Shown: piece after piece, positions 41,621 to 49,110 of the stretch
How the letters are laid out: the number at the start of each line of letters is the position of its first letter
Numbering within the stretch: position 1 is the first letter of the stretch
NCBI RefSeq assembly: GCF_015751905.1
Contig: NZ_JADOUF010000001.1
Coordinates: 992,001-1,056,000 of the forward strand
Reading direction: 5' to 3'
Source of the DNA: Longispora fulva
Lineage (GTDB): Bacteria; Actinomycetota; Actinomycetes; Mycobacteriales; Micromonosporaceae
Length of the DNA stretch: 64,000 nt
Notes under the pieces: generated by a model
The model's database searches: none
Seen by the model: the letters and a program-made list of their open reading frames with translations, nothing else
Told to the model about the DNA's origin: nothing
Program-made: the position numbers and the translations under genes

Positions 41621-41650
41621 GGCGGTCCGGACCACGGGGTCCGGACCGCC
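41621..41650 (+). terminator. Terminator of the M4 protease gene
   Basis: Perfect 13-bp inverted repeat (41621-41633 with 41638-41650), 4-base loop, 19 bases after the stop. Confidence 0.85.
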
Positions 41651-41896
41651 TCGCCCTGTGTCCGGCCCCCCGAAACGCCAGATCACAAACCTTTTCCGGT
41701 TACGGTGGTCCCTGCTCCGGTCTCCGTCGGCGACGTCGCACCCGTCGGACGAGCCGGTGCGCGTCCGGGTGGCGAATCGGTGCCCCCTCCACGCCCACGA
41801 CCCGCCACATCCCTGAGGCGGCACAGGGACGGGTCCGGGTCCGACTCAGGGTGGTCACCGATGCGGCCCGGCCGGGTCGCGGGAGATCGTTGAGCC
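41651..41896. other. Intergenic stretch without a gene
   Basis: The rest of the gap between the M4 protease terminator and the PspC gene has no convincing coding frame. It should contain the PspC promoter; I see no clear boxes. Confidence 0.4.
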
Positions 41897-42100
41897 ATGA
41901 CGACGACACTGAACAGGCCGACACTGACCAGGCCCCGCGGCCGACGCGTGATCGCCGGGGTGTGCGGGGGGATCGCCGAGCGTTTCGGGATGCGACCCAC
42001 CACGGTACGACTGCTGTTCCTGCTGTCCTGCCTGCTGCCCGGCCCCCAGGTGCTGATCTACCTCGCCCTGTGGATCATGATGCCCGACCGGGGGTACTAG
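41897..42100 (+). CDS. PspC-domain membrane protein
   Basis: A 67-residue protein that is almost entirely one PspC domain: RRVIAGVCGGIAERFGMRPTTVRL followed by one membrane helix (LLSCLLPGPQVLIYLALWIMM). PspC proteins belong to the phage-shock/envelope-stress network; in actinomycetes they are also found at kinase N termini. Here the domain stands alone and no pspA is near, so it is probably a small membrane-stress partner. ATG 41897 has GGGAG 11 bases upstream. Confidence 0.85.
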   Translation: MTTTLNRPTLTRPRGRRVIAGVCGGIAERFGMRPTTVRLLFLLSCLLPGPQVLIYLALWIMMPDRGY

Positions 42101-42148
42101 CCGGCTCCCGTGCCGGCCGCGGCCCCGCCCGGCGCGGCCGGCACCCCG

Positions 42149-43519
42149 CTACCCCTCCCGCCGCAGGAGCACCGAGACCACCGCAGCCACGGCGCTGATC
42201 CCCGCCCCGGCCAGCAGCGCGGCCTGGAACCCGTGCAGCTGCGCGACCAGCGCCGAACCTCCGCCGTCGCCCCGCGCCACGGTGTCGGCCACCGCCGCCA
42301 GCGCCGCGACCCCGACCGCCCCGCCCACCTGGCGCGCCATGTTCAGCAGCCCGGCGGCCAGCCCGGCGTCGGCGGCCGGGATCCCGCTGGTGGCGGCACT
42401 GGTCGCCGACATGATCATGAAGCCGAGTCCGATGCCGATCAGCAGGCTCGGCCCGAGGACGTCCACGGTGAACTCCGCCCCGGCCGGGATCCGGCTCAGC
42501 CACGCCAGGCCCACCGCGCCGGTCAGCCCGCCGTACAGCGGCAGCCGGCGCACCCCGGCCGCGATCAGCCGGCGGGAACCGATGGCGGCGACCGCGATCG
42601 CGACGCCCATCGGGGCCATCGCCAGCCCGGTGCGCAGCGCGTCGTAGCCGACGACCTGCTGCAGGACGAGGGAGACGAAGTACAGCGAGGTGGTCAGGGC
42701 CGCGCCGAGGCATGCCACCACGACGTTGCCGATCGCGACATTGGGCAGCCGGAACACGCCCAGCCGCACCAGCGGGTGCGAGCCGCAGGCCTCGATGGCG
42801 AGGAACACGGCGATCAGTCCGACGCCCAGGGCGAGCGGCCAGCCGGGGTGCGCGATGCCGTACAGCAGGGCGCTGACGCCGAGGGTGACCGTGACTGCGC
42901 CGGGCACGTCGAGCCGCGCGCGGCCGGCCCGGGCGGTCGGCAGCAGGCAGACGCTGACGGCCACGATCAGTGCGATCCCCACGGGTGCGTTGACGAACAT
43001 CACCCAGCGCCAGCCGGCCTGCTGGGTGAGTGCCCCGCCGATCAGGACGCCGAGCGCCGCCGCCGAGGAACTGGCCGCCGCCCACAGCGACAGGGCACGC
43101 TGCCGGGCCGGGGTGTTGCCGTGCGTGGCGGCCATGATGACCGAGAGGGTGGACGTGGCCAGGGCCGCGGCGCCGACGCCCTGCACGGCGCGGGCCGCGA
43201 GCAGCGCGGGCGCGCCGGTGGCGAGTCCGCCGGCGAGGCTGGACAGGGTGAACAGCACGAGTCCGGTCTGGAGGGTGAGCCGGCGGCCGTACAGGTCACC
43301 GGCGCGGGCCGCGAGCAGGATGAACCCGCCGAGGGTCAGCAGGTACGCGTCGACGACCCACTGCTGCTGCCCGGCGGACAGCCGCAGGTCGGCGCGCATC
43401 GCCGGCAGCGCGACGTTCACGATCGAACTGTCCATCACGACCATGAACGAGGAGACGCACGCGATCGCGACGACGACCCAGCGGGGCAGGTGCTGGCGGA
43501 TCAGTGGTGGTGGGTTCAT
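42149..43519 (-). CDS. MFS drug exporter, DHA2 (EmrB/QacA) family
   Basis: A 456-residue, about 14-helix proton antiporter. Typical motifs: SSFMVVMDSSIVNVALPAM (motif D1), AGDLYGRR (motif A) and ALGVLIGGALTQQAGWRWVMF (motif C followed by the WRW segment of helix 6). It would export drugs or a product across the inner membrane. ATG 43519 follows AGAGGC. It is divergent from a TetR gene and two TTGAACnnnGTTCAA palindromes lie between them, so repression by that TetR is well supported. Confidence 0.92.
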   Translation of the reverse strand: MNPPPLIRQHLPRWVVVAIACVSSFMVVMDSSIVNVALPAMRADLRLSAGQQQWVVDAYLLTLGGFILLAARAGDLYGRRLTLQTGLVLFTLSSLAGGLATGAPALLAARAVQGVGAAALATSTLSVIMAATHGNTPARQRALSLWAAASSSAAALGVLIGGALTQQAGWRWVMFVNAPVGIALIVAVSVCLLPTARAGRARLDVPGAVTVTLGVSALLYGIAHPGWPLALGVGLIAVFLAIEACGSHPLVRLGVFRLPNVAIGNVVVACLGAALTTSLYFVSLVLQQVVGYDALRTGLAMAPMGVAIAVAAIGSRRLIAAGVRRLPLYGGLTGAVGLAWLSRIPAGAEFTVDVLGPSLLIGIGLGFMIMSATSAATSGIPAADAGLAAGLLNMARQVGGAVGVAALAAVADTVARGDGGGSALVAQLHGFQAALLAGAGISAVAAVVSVLLRREG

Positions 43520-43532
43520 GGGAAAGCCTCTC

Positions 43533-43547
43533 TTGAACACTGTTCAG
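43533..43547. promoter_or_regulatory. TetR operator copy 1
   Basis: TTGAAC-ACT-GTTCAG, one base off a perfect palindrome; same motif as copy 2. Confidence 0.7.
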
Positions 43548-43548
43548 G

Positions 43549-43563
43549 TTGAACGGCGTTCAA
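43549..43563. promoter_or_regulatory. TetR operator copy 2
   Basis: TTGAAC-GGC-GTTCAA, perfect palindrome. Its centre is 16 bases from that of copy 1. It overlaps the start region of both divergent transcripts. Confidence 0.75.
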
Positions 43564-43605
43564 GTTAGGCTAGGATGGGCCGGACGTCAAGCGAAGGGAG
43601 CGCCG

Positions 43606-44235
43606 GTGCAGCTCAACCGGTCCGACGTGCTGAACGGGGCGATCGCGCTCCTCGACCGCGACGGCCTCGACGGCCTGACGATGCGCAAACTGGCCGGCGA
43701 GCTCAAGGTCCAGCCCGGCGCGCTCTACTGGCACGTCCGGCACAAGCAGGCCCTGCTCGACGCGATCGCGGAGCGGCTGCTCGACGGCGTGGCCGACATC
43801 GACGAGTCCGCTCCCGGGGTCGACCGGCTCGCCGAGCTGGCCGGCCGCTTGCGTCGGGCGCTGTTGTCGCACCGCAACGGGGCCCGGGTGGTGGCCGGCA
43901 CCTACGTCCGCCAGCCCAACACGCTGCGGTTCGGCGACGTCGCCGTCCGGGCCGCCGTCGCCGCCGGCATCCCGGTGGAGCACGCGGGCCTCGTGCACTT
44001 CGCGCTGCAGGACTACGTCCTCGGGCACACCATCGAGGAACAGTCCCGCGACGAGCTGACGGCGGCGGGGGAGTGGACCGAACGCCAGTCCCCGATCGAC
44101 CCGGCCGAGTTCCCGGACATCAGCGCCGCCGTCGAGGCGGTTGGAAGGACCGACCCCGAGGACCTGTTCCGCTACGGCCTCGACCTGTTCCTCGACGGCG
44201 TCCGGGCCCGGGCGGCCGCCCGCCACGGCGGCTAG
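43606..44235 (+). CDS. TetR-family repressor with TetR_C domain
   Basis: A 209-residue repressor. HTH about 5-50: DVLNGAIALLDRDGLDGLTMRKLAGELKV and ALYWHVRHKQALLDAIAERL. The C-terminal part (VHFALQDYVLGHTIEEQSRDEL) matches the tetracycline-repressor-type ligand domain. GTG 43606 follows GAAGGGAG. It faces the MFS exporter, with two operator palindromes between them, the standard layout of a self-controlled efflux switch. The inducer is unknown, presumably the exported compound. Confidence 0.93.
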   Translation: MQLNRSDVLNGAIALLDRDGLDGLTMRKLAGELKVQPGALYWHVRHKQALLDAIAERLLDGVADIDESAPGVDRLAELAGRLRRALLSHRNGARVVAGTYVRQPNTLRFGDVAVRAAVAAGIPVEHAGLVHFALQDYVLGHTIEEQSRDELTAAGEWTERQSPIDPAEFPDISAAVEAVGRTDPEDLFRYGLDLFLDGVRARAAARHGG

Positions 44236-44238
44236 GCC

Positions 44239-45411
44239 TCAGGGGCCGGCGCTCCGGCACGCGTCCAGGCTCTGCCCGGCGGTCGTGAGCGCCGTGCCGT
44301 CGGGCAGCGTGGCCTCCACGGACCAGCGGGTCGGCAGGTAGCCCCACCCGGACACCGACCACCGCCCGTCGGCCCCGACCGCCATCGTGTCCGCGTACAC
44401 GCCGGTCTCGTCGATGAACAGGAGCCTGACCCGGGTCGGGGTCGCGCCGGTCACCGAGGCCACCACCGTGAACCGTTGCCAGTCGCCCATGCACCGCGCC
44501 GCGCCCACGGCCGCGTCCAGCGCCGGCGGGACCGGACCCGACGGCGTCGGCGTCGGGCTCGGCCGCCGCGGACCGGGCGTCGTGGGGCGCGCGCTCGGCT
44601 TGGGCGAGGCGAGGCGGTTGACCTCGCGGTCCTCCCGGGGCAGCGGCCGGGGCGCGTCGACCGTCGGCCGGCTCTGCGGGACCGGGGCCGCCGGGCGCGA
44701 CGTCGCCGCCGTACCGGCCAGGGCGAGGGCGAGAACGGCCCCGGCCGCCAGGGCCCAGCCGACCCGCCGGACGCCGCGCCGGTCGCGCTGGCGGGGGAAG
44801 CCGTCCCGGTCGAGCCGCCCGACCTGCCCCGCCACCTCGGTGAGCAGCCCCGGGGTCGTGGAGCCGAGGGTGCCCTGCAGCCGGGGCCACAGGTCGGGGC
44901 CGACGGTGGCCGGGGCGAGTCGGGCGTACCGGTCGAGGAGGTCCCGCGGGCCCGACCGGGACACCCGGGCCAGCGCCCGGGCGAGCCGGGCGGCGACCAG
45001 CCGGGGGGGCGCGCCGGTGACCGCGGCGATGTCGGCGACGGTCAGCGCGTGCCGGACGGACAGTTCGACCCGTTCGCGGTCGGTTCCGCTCAGTCGGCGG
45101 GCGGCGGCGGAGAAGTCCGCCAGGGTGCGCAGCTCGTCCCCGGTCGCGGGCAGCTCGAGGGTGTCGCCCGCCGGGCCGCCCGGTGCCGGGGACCGGCGGA
45201 GCGCCACCCACCGGACCAGCGCGAACAGCCACGCCGTGCTGCGGCCCGGGTCGGCCAGCCGGGGGTGCAGCTCGGCGGCGAGGACCAGCGCGTCGTGCAC
45301 GACGTCCCCGGCGGCCGTCGCGTCCAGGCCGAGGGCCAGGCAGTACCCGACGAGGCTCGCGGCGTGGTCCCGCGCGACCCGCTCCGGCCATCCGGGGTCG
45401 GACCCGGTCAT
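44239..45411 (-). CDS. ECF-sigma-like domain fused to a membrane helix and outer domain
   Basis: A 390-residue protein. Residues about 13-72 resemble sigma region 2 (DHAASLVGYCLALGLDATAA, then VVHDALVLAAELH and TAWLFALVRWVALRR). About 105-150 resemble region 4 (LSGTDRERVELSVRHALTVA, DIAAVTGAPPRLVAARLARAL). After a linker comes a single membrane helix (217-237), a Pro/Ser/Thr-rich stalk (about 240-300) and a small outer domain of about 80 residues (FTVVASVTGATPTRVRLLF, VEATLPDGTAL). No HxxxCxxC motif is seen. It resembles the larger fusion at 15599-18079 in plan but not in outer sequence. It converges with the TetR gene. Confidence 0.78.
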   Translation of the reverse strand: MTGSDPGWPERVARDHAASLVGYCLALGLDATAAGDVVHDALVLAAELHPRLADPGRSTAWLFALVRWVALRRSPAPGGPAGDTLELPATGDELRTLADFSAAARRLSGTDRERVELSVRHALTVADIAAVTGAPPRLVAARLARALARVSRSGPRDLLDRYARLAPATVGPDLWPRLQGTLGSTTPGLLTEVAGQVGRLDRDGFPRQRDRRGVRRVGWALAAGAVLALALAGTAATSRPAAPVPQSRPTVDAPRPLPREDREVNRLASPKPSARPTTPGPRRPSPTPTPSGPVPPALDAAVGAARCMGDWQRFTVVASVTGATPTRVRLLFIDETGVYADTMAVGADGRWSVSGWGYLPTRWSVEATLPDGTALTTAGQSLDACRSAGP

Positions 45412-45426
45412 GCCCCGACGGTGGGG

Positions 45427-45451
45427 AACGGTACCCGGATGAGCGTGTTCC
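45427..45451 (-). promoter_or_regulatory. ECF-type promoter candidate
   Basis: On the minus strand GGAAC (45451-45447), 16 bases, then CGTT (45430-45427), ending 15 bases before ATG 45411. This matches the usual GGAAC/CGTC-like form of ECF promoters and could allow autoregulation. Confidence 0.45.
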
Positions 45452-45486
45452 GCACGACGGCTCCTTGAGGGAAGGGGTTCGACGGG

Positions 45487-45520
45487 CCGGGGCCCTGGGG
45501 GGACCTCCCCAGGGCCCCGG
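45487..45520 (-). terminator. Terminator downstream of the G1 protease gene
   Basis: Perfect 14-bp inverted repeat (45487-45500 with 45507-45520), 6-base loop, about 100 bases past the stop at 45619. The AT-rich patch at 45572-45600 between them holds no gene. Confidence 0.7.
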
Positions 45521-45618
45521 AGTTCCGGAAGGCCGAGTTCCGTCGAAGGGTACGCATGGGACGCAACCCGGTCAATGCATGTTTATCTATTAATAACCTT
45601 GCCTGCGCGCCGCTCCGG

Positions 45619-46350
45619 TCAGGAGTGCTGCCAGGTGATCGGGAAGCCCCCACCGCTCAGCGACCCGGTCGTCGCGAGGACGGTCGTGCCCCGGGTGACC
45701 GACGAGCGGTGCGTGCTGTAGTCGCCGATCGGGTGACCGTCCACCGTGACGTCGCTGAACCGCAGCGCATCGAACCGCGCCAGCTTCGGCACGTTGCCGC
45801 CGCCGATCGGCTCCATGATGGCCTCGGCGTTCACGGACCCGGCGTTCGCCAGGTACTTGCGGAACGTCTTCGTCCACCCCTGGGTCGAGTCGGCGAGGGT
45901 CAGCGTGTACCAGTGCCCGCCGTCGTCGTGCACCGAACCGGTCATCGAGTCGCCGGCCCGCACCGTGTTGGTGAAGTAGATCGAGTCCTGCGGATACATC
46001 TCCACCCACGGCTTGTACTGCGCCCGCCCGCTGGTGCAGTCGAAGTCGATCCCGATCTGCTCGACCGTGCTGCTGTCCCAGCCGTCGAGGCCGACCCACG
46101 GCGAGGCGATGCCCCGATTGGCGGAGCAGTCCAGCGCCGGGATGTTCCAGGTGGCCGAGATCGAGGTGAAGGTCTGGCCGTAGGCGGTGTAGCCGCCCCA
46201 GATCTCGTCGGAGTGCAGGTGGTGGGTCTGGTGGGTGTGGTGCCGGGCGGGCGCCTGGCTCGCGGCGGCCGGGTGCGCGGCGGCGGTGGCCGCGGCGAGG
46301 CCGACCGCGAGCGCCGCGAACAGCGCCATGCGGCGGGTGGATGTGGTCAT
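45619..46350 (-). CDS. Secreted G1-family (eqolisin) glutamic peptidase
   Basis: A 243-residue exported acid protease. Signal peptide about 1-30 (MALFAALAVGLAAATAAAHP), then a His-rich start (HHTHQTHHLHSDE) and the G1 fold: WVGLDGWDSSTVEQIGIDF with catalytic Gln98, and NAEAIMEP with catalytic Glu176. G1 peptidases are best known from fungi; bacterial members are fewer. The His cluster could be a metal- or pH-sensing prosegment. ATG 46350 follows AAGGA. A two-component system lies on the other strand upstream. Confidence 0.88.
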   Translation of the reverse strand: MTTSTRRMALFAALAVGLAAATAAAHPAAASQAPARHHTHQTHHLHSDEIWGGYTAYGQTFTSISATWNIPALDCSANRGIASPWVGLDGWDSSTVEQIGIDFDCTSGRAQYKPWVEMYPQDSIYFTNTVRAGDSMTGSVHDDGGHWYTLTLADSTQGWTKTFRKYLANAGSVNAEAIMEPIGGGNVPKLARFDALRFSDVTVDGHPIGDYSTHRSSVTRGTTVLATTGSLSGGGFPITWQHS

Positions 46351-46531
46351 GAGGGGTCCTTCCCGGAGATGAGGGGTGCCGGGCCGGCGCGGGCGCCGGG
46401 CGTTACCGCAGTCTCGGGGGTCGCCGAGGTCCGGCATAGATGACAAGTGGTGATGCCCGGCGACACCGTCGGAGCAGATCGGGCAATCGGGGCATCGGGT
46501 CGGGGTGGACCTGGGCATCCCGGCGGCCGGG

Positions 46532-46540
46532 CGATAGGTT
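46532..46540 (+). promoter_or_regulatory. -10 box for a leaderless start at 46547
   Basis: TAGGTT lies six bases before ATG 46547. Several GGGCAT/ATGCCC half-sites (46450-46525) stand upstream. Confidence 0.45.
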
Positions 46541-46546
46541 GACGCG

Positions 46547-47227
46547 ATGGCCGTCGTACAGCTGGTGGAGGACGACCCGGTGATCCGCGGGGCGCTCGTC
46601 CGCGCCCTCACCGACGTCGGACACGAGGTCCGGCCCTTCGGCACGGCCATGGCCGGCCTGCGCGCGGTGACCGCCGACCCGCCGGACCTCGTCATCCTCG
46701 ACCTGGGCCTGCCGGACCTCGACGGCGCGGACGCGCTGCGGATGCTGCGCGGCGTGTCCGACGTCCCGGTCATCGTGGCCACCGCCCGCACCGGTGAGCC
46801 CGACATGATCCGGCTCCTGGAGGCCGGGGCCGACGACTACATCACCAAGCCGTTCACCAGCAAGGCCCTGTCCGCCCGGATCAACGCCGTGCTGCGCCGG
46901 GCCCGCACCGCGCGGTTCCCCGACCGGATCGACGTGGGCCCGCTGAGCATCGACCCGTCCCGCCGCACCGCCACCCTCGACGGGACAGAACTGGAACTGA
47001 CCCGCCGCGAGTACGACCTGCTCACCTATCTCGCGGCCCGGGTCGGCCGGGTGGTGACCCGCCAGGAGATCGTCACGGAGGTGTGGCGCCAGCCGTACTC
47101 CGGGACCGAACAGACCCTCGACGTGCACATCTCCTGGCTGCGCCGCAAACTCGGCGAGACGGCGGCCAAGCCCCGCCTGCTGCGCACCGTGCGCGGGGTC
47201 GGCCTGATGCTCGTGGACCCGTCGTGA
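46547..47227 (+). CDS. Response regulator, OmpR family
   Basis: A 226-residue regulator. Receiver: LVEDDP at 6-11, phosphoacceptor Asp52 in VILDLGLPDLDG, and Lys in ITKPFTSKAL. The winged helix (about 120-226) shows LTRREYDLLTYLAARVGRV and TLDVHISWLRRKLG. TAGGTT lies six bases before ATG 46547. The kinase gene follows after 16 bases. It faces the G1 protease and may control it. Confidence 0.93.
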   Translation: MAVVQLVEDDPVIRGALVRALTDVGHEVRPFGTAMAGLRAVTADPPDLVILDLGLPDLDGADALRMLRGVSDVPVIVATARTGEPDMIRLLEAGADDYITKPFTSKALSARINAVLRRARTARFPDRIDVGPLSIDPSRRTATLDGTELELTRREYDLLTYLAARVGRVVTRQEIVTEVWRQPYSGTEQTLDVHISWLRRKLGETAAKPRLLRTVRGVGLMLVDPS

Positions 47228-47243
47228 CGCCGGTGGACCGCCG

Positions 47244-48572
47244 GTGAGGCTCACCCTGGCCCGGCTGGCCCTCGCCACGACCTCGCTCGTCGCGCTCGCC
47301 TTCTGCCTGCCCCTGGCCGTACTGGCCCAGCAGATCGCCTACGACCGCGCCGTCAACGACGCCAAGCACGACGCGACGGCGCTCGTCGCCACCCTCGCCG
47401 CCACCGGCGACCGGGCCGCCATCGACCGCGCCGTCGCGTCCACCGGCGCGGGCGGCGCGGGCCGGATCACCGTGCACTTCCCCGGCGAGGAGCCGCTCGG
47501 CACCCCGCACGCGACCCCGGCGGAGGTGACCGCCGCGACGACCCGCCGCGAGTCGCGCACCGTGGAGGTGCACGGCGGCCTGGCGTACCTGCAGGCGGTG
47601 GCCCTGGACCCCGAGCGGACCGTCGTCGTCGAGGTGTACGTGCCCGACGCCGACCTGACCCGCGGCGTGCACCAGGACTGGCTCGTCCTGGTCGGTGTCG
47701 CCGCGGCCCTAGTCGCCGGGTCCGTGTTCGTCGCCGACCGGCTGGGTGCCCGCCTCGTCCGCGACGTCCGCGAACTCGCGCGGGCCGCCCGGGGCCTCGG
47801 CGACGGGGACCTCACCGCCCGGGCCAACCCGTCCGGGCCTCCTGAGCTGCGCGCGGTCGGCCGGACGTTCAACGTCGTCGCGGACCGGGTCACCGCGCTC
47901 GTGGAGTCCGAGCGGCGGCTGGCGGCGGACCTGTCCCACAGGCTGCGCACCCCGCTGACGGCGCTGCGGTTGGACGCCGAGGTGTTGCCGATGGATCCGG
48001 GCGGGGACCGGATCCGGCAGGCGGTGGACATCCTGGACGCGGAGATCGACGCGATCATCCGGGGCGTGACCGTGACGGACGGCCCGGTGGACCTGGTGGA
48101 CGTCCTGGCCGACCGGCTGGCGTTCTGGTCGGTGCTGGCCGAGGACCACGGTCGGGCGTGGAGCGTGTTGGGCGGTGAGTCCCCGGTGCTGGTTGCGGCG
48201 CCCCGGGCGGAGCTGGTCGCGGCCGTGGACGCCCTGCTGGGCAACGTGTTCGCGCACACCCCGCAGGGCACCCCTTTCCGGGTACTCGTCGGGCCCGCCG
48301 GCCTCGTGGTGGAGGACGCCGGCCCGGGCATCGAGCGCCCCGAGGTGGCGTTGCGCCGGGGCAGCAGCGGGGCCGGTTCGACCGGTCTGGGACTGGACAT
48401 CGTGCGCCGGGTCGCGGCGACGATGGGTGGCGCGGTGACGGTGGACCGGGGGGAGTGGGGCGGGGCCCGGGTCACGATGACGGTGGCGGACGTGCCGGCC
48501 TTCGCGTCGGGGCCGAGGGCGTGGCGCCGGTCAGAGGTGACGTCCCGCAGGAAGGACCGCCGCGTCACCTGA
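47244..48572 (+). CDS. Sensor histidine kinase (HAMP, HisKA type)
   Basis: A 442-residue membrane kinase. Two helices at about 8-30 and 147-166 bound an outer sensor domain; HAMP follows (RDVRELARAARGLGDGDL). His232 in ADLSHRLRTPL is the phosphoacceptor; the ATPase domain has DALLGNVFAHTP and a G box STGLGLDIVRRV. GTG 47244 is 16 bases after the regulator stop. The outer domain (about 31-145) has no recognisable fold. The C-terminal tail is Arg/Lys-rich. Confidence 0.9.
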   Translation: MRLTLARLALATTSLVALAFCLPLAVLAQQIAYDRAVNDAKHDATALVATLAATGDRAAIDRAVASTGAGGAGRITVHFPGEEPLGTPHATPAEVTAATTRRESRTVEVHGGLAYLQAVALDPERTVVVEVYVPDADLTRGVHQDWLVLVGVAAALVAGSVFVADRLGARLVRDVRELARAARGLGDGDLTARANPSGPPELRAVGRTFNVVADRVTALVESERRLAADLSHRLRTPLTALRLDAEVLPMDPGGDRIRQAVDILDAEIDAIIRGVTVTDGPVDLVDVLADRLAFWSVLAEDHGRAWSVLGGESPVLVAAPRAELVAAVDALLGNVFAHTPQGTPFRVLVGPAGLVVEDAGPGIERPEVALRRGSSGAGSTGLGLDIVRRVAATMGGAVTVDRGEWGGARVTMTVADVPAFASGPRAWRRSEVTSRRKDRRVT

Positions 48573-48586
48573 ACGGGTCGGCGGCA

Positions 48587-48616
48587 CCGGGTCCCGATGG
48601 TCAGACCGGGACCCGG
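48587..48616. terminator. Bidirectional terminator hairpin
   Basis: 10-bp inverted repeat (48587-48596 with 48607-48616) between the kinase stop at 48572 and the converging gene stop at 48629. Confidence 0.7.
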
Positions 48617-48628
48617 CGCCCGTCCGGT

Positions 48629-48943
48629 CTAGCGGGGCGAGCTGTTCGTGCAGGTCACGTAGCGGGTCGCGCTGCCGCTCGCGGCGGGATCGGTGGACAC
48701 CACGGTGATCTTGTACGTGGCGTGGATGTCGCACCGGAACTGGAAGTCGCTGACGCCGTTGTACCAGTTGCTGCCGTTGACGTACCACGAGTTGGTGGCA
48801 GCGTCACCGCCGCCCGAGCATTCCAGCTGGGAGAGCCAGGACTCGCAGTACAGCGACGGGCTGGCGCTGGCCGGGCTCGCGACGGCGAGCGCCGAGCCGA
48901 CGGCGGCGAGGACGAGGCCGGCCTTCAGGATTCTCGACAACAT
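48629..48943 (-). CDS. Small secreted four-cysteine protein
   Basis: A 104-residue exported protein. Signal peptide about 1-28 (ILKAGLVLAAVGSALAVASPASA). The mature part has four Cys (SLYCESWLSQLEC, FRCDIHA, YVTCTNSS) that likely form two disulfides. The rest is Tyr/Trp/Ser-rich and beta-like. I do not recognise the family; small secreted signalling or binding proteins look like this. ATG 48943 follows GGAGGAA, a strong ribosome site. Its promoter region contains an AT-rich palindromic block at 49069-49092. Confidence 0.75.
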   Translation of the reverse strand: MLSRILKAGLVLAAVGSALAVASPASASPSLYCESWLSQLECSGGGDAATNSWYVNGSNWYNGVSDFQFRCDIHATYKITVVSTDPAASGSATRYVTCTNSSPR

Positions 48944-49068
48944 GGTTCCTCCACAGTGGCGTGCTGGGAAAGTAGAGTTCGACGAATACCGTTCCCGCGC
49001 CCACGGCTGTCTATAGTGGATCTGGAAACCGGTACGCGCAGTCTAGGGTCCCGGAGCCTCCGATGGAA

Positions 49069-49092
49069 CAATATTGAACGTTGAAAATTTTC
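49069..49092 (-). promoter_or_regulatory. Three abutting palindromes, AT-rich
   Basis: CAATATTG (49069-49076), AACGTT (49077-49082) and GAAAATTTTC (49083-49092) lie directly next to each other without a spacer, 126-149 bases upstream of the small secreted protein gene. In this GC-rich DNA the block stands out and may be a protein-binding site. Confidence 0.4.
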
Positions 49093-49110
49093 TCCGCTGC
49101 GGACCCCGGG

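Noticed and set aside
38963-41824. 953-residue open frame on the minus strand
   Set aside because: Antisense to the first M4 protease; Val/Asp/Arg-rich with no domain.
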